A stretch of 64,000 nt of DNA, taken from Blautia_A ammoniilytica. Its GTDB lineage: Bacteria; Bacillota; Clostridia; Lachnospirales; Lachnospiraceae. A program made the translations under genes and the position numbers. The notes under the pieces were generated by a model. It was not told where the DNA came from and searched no databases. It was given only the letters and a program-made list of their open reading frames with translations. Each line of letters starts with the position of its first letter. The stretch's first letter is position 1. Of the stretch, positions 60,942-64,000 are shown piece by piece. The DNA lies in NCBI RefSeq assembly GCF_025566965.1, contig NZ_JAOQJL010000013.1, forward strand, positions 38,521 through 102,520, in the 5' to 3' direction.

Positions 60942-62504
60942 ATGATAAATAAACGAGAGTGCGGTGTACTGCTTCCAATCAGCAGCCTGCCGTCAAAGTA
61001 CGGAATCGGGTGTTTTTCAAAGAGTGCATATGATTTTGTAGATGAACTGAAGGCAGCAGGACAGTGCTGCTGGCAGATTTTGCCCCTTGGTCCGACCAGC
61101 TATGGGGATTCTCCCTATCAGTCTTTTTCCACTTTTGCAGGTAATCCTTATTTTATCAGTCTGGAAGATCTGATCCAGGAGGGTGTGCTTACAGAAAAAG
61201 AATGCAATAGTGTAGACTTTGGAAATAAAGCAGATGATATTGATTATGAAAAGCTGTATAAGGGACGGTATAAGCTCCTCCGTAAGGCATATGGCCGCAG
61301 TGATATTACCAAGAATCAAGATTTTCTGAAATTCCAGAGGGAACAGGGATATTGGTTAAAGGACTATGCACTGTTTATGGCTGTCAAGGACAGGTTTGAG
61401 GGTGCACCGTGGAGTGAGTGGGCACAGGATATCCGCCTGCGCTGGCAGAATGCGTTGGATTATTACAGACAAGAGCTTTATTATGAGATTGAATTTCAGG
61501 AGTATATGCAGTTTAAGTTCTATGAGCAGTGGGGCAAATTAAAGGCATATGCAAATAGTAGAGGGATTCGTATTATTGGAGATATCCCGATTTATGTTGC
61601 ACTGGATAGTGCTGATACATGGGCAAGTCCGTGGCTGTTTAAACTGGATGAAGAAAATCAGCCTACACAGGTGGCCGGATGTCCTCCCGATGGCTTTTCT
61701 GCTACCGGACAGTTATGGGGCAATCCGCTGTATAACTGGGATGTTCACAGACAGTCAGGTTTCGACTGGTGGGTGAAACGTCTTGCTCATTGCTTTAATA
61801 TGTATGACATTGTACGAATCGACCATTTCCGTGGCTTTGATGAGTATTATGCAATTCCATTTGGCGATACGACTGCAGAAAATGGCTGGTGGGAAAAGGG
61901 ACCTGGAATGGATCTTTTCCGTACTATTTCTTACAGACTTGGTGACAGAGATATTATTGCAGAGGATCTGGGCTTTATGACAGATACTGTAAAACAGCTG
62001 GTAGAGAACAGCGGATTACCCAATATGAAAGTGATCGAGTTTGCATTTGATGCAAGAGATACAGGAAATGCCAGCGATTATCTTCCACATAATTATCCCA
62101 GAAACTGTGTGGTTTATACAGGTACCCATGATAATGAGACATTGAGAGGCTGGTTCCGCGATATTTCTCCGGAAGAGCGAAGACTGGTTCGTCAGTATTT
62201 GAGAAACTTCCATGATTCAGACGAAGGTATCTGCGAGGATCTGATCACACTGGTTATGAGAAGTGTGGCGAATCTTTGCATTATTCCGATGCAGGATTAT
62301 CTGGGACTGGATAACAGTGCCAGGATCAATCAGCCATCTACTTTGGGCAAAAACTGGAGATGGCGTCTGAAAAAGGGACAGTTTACGAAAAAGCTGCAGA
62401 AGGAAATGCTGGATTTGGCTACCAGATACGGAAGAAGAAACTGGACAAAGACAGAAGAAGAACTGGAAGCAGAAAAACTGGAAACAGAAAAGAATAAGAA
62501 ATAA
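60942..62504 (+). CDS. malQ: 4-alpha-glucanotransferase (amylomaltase)
   Basis: A 520-aa GH77 enzyme that transfers alpha-1,4-glucan chains and releases glucose from maltodextrins in the cytoplasm. RECGVLLPISSLPSKYGIG, LGPTSYGDSPYQSFS, IIGDIPIYVALDSADTW, IDHFRGFDEYYAIP with the nucleophile-type aspartate, and YTGTHDNETLRGW are standard MalQ blocks. The start has GAGGGAGGTAAT. It completes a route with the secreted GH13 enzyme. A terminator follows. Residues are intact and length normal. Confidence 0.97.
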   Translation: MINKRECGVLLPISSLPSKYGIGCFSKSAYDFVDELKAAGQCCWQILPLGPTSYGDSPYQSFSTFAGNPYFISLEDLIQEGVLTEKECNSVDFGNKADDIDYEKLYKGRYKLLRKAYGRSDITKNQDFLKFQREQGYWLKDYALFMAVKDRFEGAPWSEWAQDIRLRWQNALDYYRQELYYEIEFQEYMQFKFYEQWGKLKAYANSRGIRIIGDIPIYVALDSADTWASPWLFKLDEENQPTQVAGCPPDGFSATGQLWGNPLYNWDVHRQSGFDWWVKRLAHCFNMYDIVRIDHFRGFDEYYAIPFGDTTAENGWWEKGPGMDLFRTISYRLGDRDIIAEDLGFMTDTVKQLVENSGLPNMKVIEFAFDARDTGNASDYLPHNYPRNCVVYTGTHDNETLRGWFRDISPEERRLVRQYLRNFHDSDEGICEDLITLVMRSVANLCIIPMQDYLGLDNSARINQPSTLGKNWRWRLKKGQFTKKLQKEMLDLATRYGRRNWTKTEEELEAEKLETEKNKK

Positions 62505-62511
62505 AGGTCAA

Positions 62512-62546
62512 GGGCTGATGCTGTATTTTTGCATCAGCCCTTTTTT
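62512..62546 (+). terminator. Terminator after malQ
   Basis: GGGCTGATGC pairs with GCATCAGCCC (10 bp, perfect), then TTTTTT. It is followed by the palindrome AAAAAACAGCTGTTTTTT (62548-62565), which may serve the convergent acyltransferase gene. Confidence 0.93.
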
Positions 62547-62563
62547 AAAAAAACAGCTGTTTT

Positions 62564-63643
62564 TTAATGATAAACCGAATATTTTGATTTAAAGAAATCA
62601 ATGACTGCAGATATGGCAAGAGATGCACAGAGTAGAACAAGGGTGATCAGCAGCCAGTTATGGAAAGAATAAATAAAGTCCGTGAAATAGTATTCAAAAA
62701 TCAGCGTATGCAGAAGAAACATATTCATGGAATGCTTTCCAAGTAAAGATAAAAATGGAAAACGGAATCCTTTCAGATCTGTAAGAATAAAGAAAATACC
62801 GGAAAGGATCAACGCTAGCAATCCGTCTGTAAGATCTTCGTGACCGCATTTAAAACGGAAAGTAAGGATGACAAGAAACAAAAATGCAAAAAAAACCAGT
62901 GCCAGGCTATAAAATACAGTATCCGATTTAATGGACTTTAATTTTTTCCTTAGAGAAAACAGATATCCATAAATATTTTCACTGGCGGCCATGATCCCAA
63001 GGAGCATGGTGAAAAGGTAAGTGGTGAATGCAGTGAGAGGGATCCCTAAATATGTTAACATGGCAGCCACAACTACAGCGGATAAGCCAAAATGGTCATA
63101 CAGGGAAATCAGCAAAGGCATGGCAAAGACCATCAGGATGGCTACGGACATGTACCACCAGGTTTCGTTATAGGATGGTGTTCCAAAGAAGCTGGCAAGT
63201 CCCGAGGCATCGATAATCATATAAAAGATACCTTTTAAGCCGCCTTCTTTAAAGTAAATCCCAAGTCGGTCCACTCTTAAGAAAAAGGTAAGGATACTGA
63301 TAAGGTAAACGATCAGAAAACCGAAAGCAAGCTTCTTATAGCGATGCCATACGTAACCTGTCTGCTGGTCTTTTGGCTTCTGGCGAAGAGAAATGGTGAT
63401 TCCGCATGCTGACAGAAAGACAAAGATGGCTACGCATATTTTGCTTAGTGCACTTAAGGTCATTATTTTATCGATAGGGATCAATCTGGAAGAAACATGA
63501 TACTTTTCAACAAGATCTGCGGAACAGCTGAAAAGATGATGGAACAGCATCAGGATGATTCCTGCTCCTTTCAGTACAAATGTTACATTTTTACTGAAAA
63601 AGACAGGGCATTCCGGATTGGATTGACTTTTTGAAGAAGACAT
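62564..63643 (-). CDS. Acyltransferase 3-family membrane protein
   Basis: A 359-aa integral membrane protein with about ten helices, of the OafA/Oat-like O-acyltransferase group that adds acetyl or other acyl groups to surface sugars. VFKGAGIILMLFHHLF-like content at the start (read as GAGIILMLFHHLFSC, with the family histidines) and SMNMFLLHTLIFEYYF near the C terminus support this. The start at 63643 has GGAGG before it; the upstream ATG at 63655 is less likely. The N terminus is hydrophilic for ~20 residues. It is alone on the minus strand. The acceptor could be wall glycan (inference). Confidence 0.85.
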   Translation of the reverse strand: MSSSKSQSNPECPVFFSKNVTFVLKGAGIILMLFHHLFSCSADLVEKYHVSSRLIPIDKIMTLSALSKICVAIFVFLSACGITISLRQKPKDQQTGYVWHRYKKLAFGFLIVYLISILTFFLRVDRLGIYFKEGGLKGIFYMIIDASGLASFFGTPSYNETWWYMSVAILMVFAMPLLISLYDHFGLSAVVVAAMLTYLGIPLTAFTTYLFTMLLGIMAASENIYGYLFSLRKKLKSIKSDTVFYSLALVFFAFLFLVILTFRFKCGHEDLTDGLLALILSGIFFILTDLKGFRFPFLSLLGKHSMNMFLLHTLIFEYYFTDFIYSFHNWLLITLVLLCASLAISAVIDFFKSKYSVYH

Positions 63644-63773
63644 AAAAACCTCCAATAAATAAGCGTTTATAAATTTGAAACCAGCACATTATTCTGCGAA
63701 TAAGTGTACTAAGTTATGTTGCTGCAGCCACAGCCAACTGGATTATAGCATAGAAAGAAATAAAGGTCACTAC

Positions 63774-63802
63774 TTGCCAAAAAATGCAGATGGTGCTATA
63801 AT
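63774..63802 (+). promoter_or_regulatory. tRNA-Gly promoter
   Basis: TTGCCA (63774-63779), 17 bp, TATAAT (63797-63802), 10 bp before the tRNA. Confidence 0.85.
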
Positions 63803-63812
63803 ATATCCGTTC

Positions 63813-63883
<71 letters not shown>

Positions 63884-63922
63884 TGCTGAACCCCTGAACG
63901 CTTGTAATAGAAGGGCACTGAA

Positions 63923-63957
63923 AAAGTCTGATTCTAAAAAAGAATTGGGCTTTTTTT
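63923..63957 (+). terminator. Terminator after tRNA-Gly
   Basis: AAAGTCTGATTCT pairs with AGAATTGGGCTTT (13 bp with G-U pairs) around AAAAA, then T-rich sequence. The rest of 63958-64000 holds a TATAAT-like box (63969-63974) and a strong ribosome site AAGGAGGG (63983-63990), so a plus-strand gene probably starts just beyond the window. Confidence 0.82.
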
Positions 63958-64000
63958 CGTATTTCCATTATAATAGAAATATAAGGAGGGAGCGGCTACC

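Overview
The window looks like chromosome of a Gram-positive anaerobe of the Lachnospiraceae, most likely Blautia or a close relative. This is inferred from AGGAGG-type ribosome sites, moderate G+C, an LCP-type wall ligase, a B12-riboswitch-controlled secreted CbiK, carAB, a modABC operon, and an MsmK-type ATPase standing alone. No rRNA, phage, transposase or CRISPR array was seen.

Bases 1-30271 are mainly a cell-surface polysaccharide locus. It opens with a 5'-truncated GH25 muramidase carrying wall-binding repeats. A tight operon (1448-19135) follows: two ATP-grasp ligases, a pair of four-helix SMR/EamA proteins, a polyprenyl-phosphate glycosyltransferase, a sugar 4-aminotransferase, RfbC, a Wzm/Wzt-type ABC exporter, a WbdD-like methyltransferase-kinase-coiled-coil protein, two giant tandem-GT2 glycosyltransferases and a YfhO-type membrane protein. 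I read this as an ABC-exported glycan whose length may be set by a WbdD-like capping protein, plus an Arn-like route that makes, flips and attaches an amino sugar outside the cell. After an interruption (19136-23010) the locus resumes with a third tandem GT2 enzyme, another GT2, the initiating phosphoglycosyltransferase, an LCP wall ligase with a glycine-rich tail and a rhamnosyltransferase-like GT2.

The interruption holds a cobalamin riboswitch with a terminator, a secreted CbiK chelatase, a small secreted NEAT-like protein, and a divergent D,D-carboxypeptidase gene flanked by two nearly identical 60-nt hairpin repeats.

Bases 30449-43224 are mostly housekeeping: HtrA, an orphan ClpX with an acidic N-terminal extension, a zinc-ribbon protein, a divergent LspA-like protein, tRNA-Leu(CAG), carAB with a structured leader, UppP, GlpK and a lipoprotein. 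Bases 43360-47148 are a molybdate module: a one-component HTH-PBP regulator and Mop on the minus strand, divergent from modABC. Bases 47185-56816 hold a PucR-type regulator, MsmK, an orphan NMT1-type binding protein, a U32-like cysteine-rich protein, YitT, an oxidoreductase, a DUF985 cupin, a Cof-type phosphatase and an MFS carrier. Bases 57029-63643 are an alpha-glucan region (AraC regulator, secreted GH13, DnaJ-like chaperone, MalQ) followed by an acyltransferase. The window ends with tRNA-Gly(TCC).

Two dispersed intergenic families are visible: a 60-95 nt two-stem hairpin ending in TTGAATAT (copies near 21510, 22947 and 34996, weaker at 35241 and 59536), and a 27-nt palindrome with GTAACTGT-type arms (26018, 49695, 56951).
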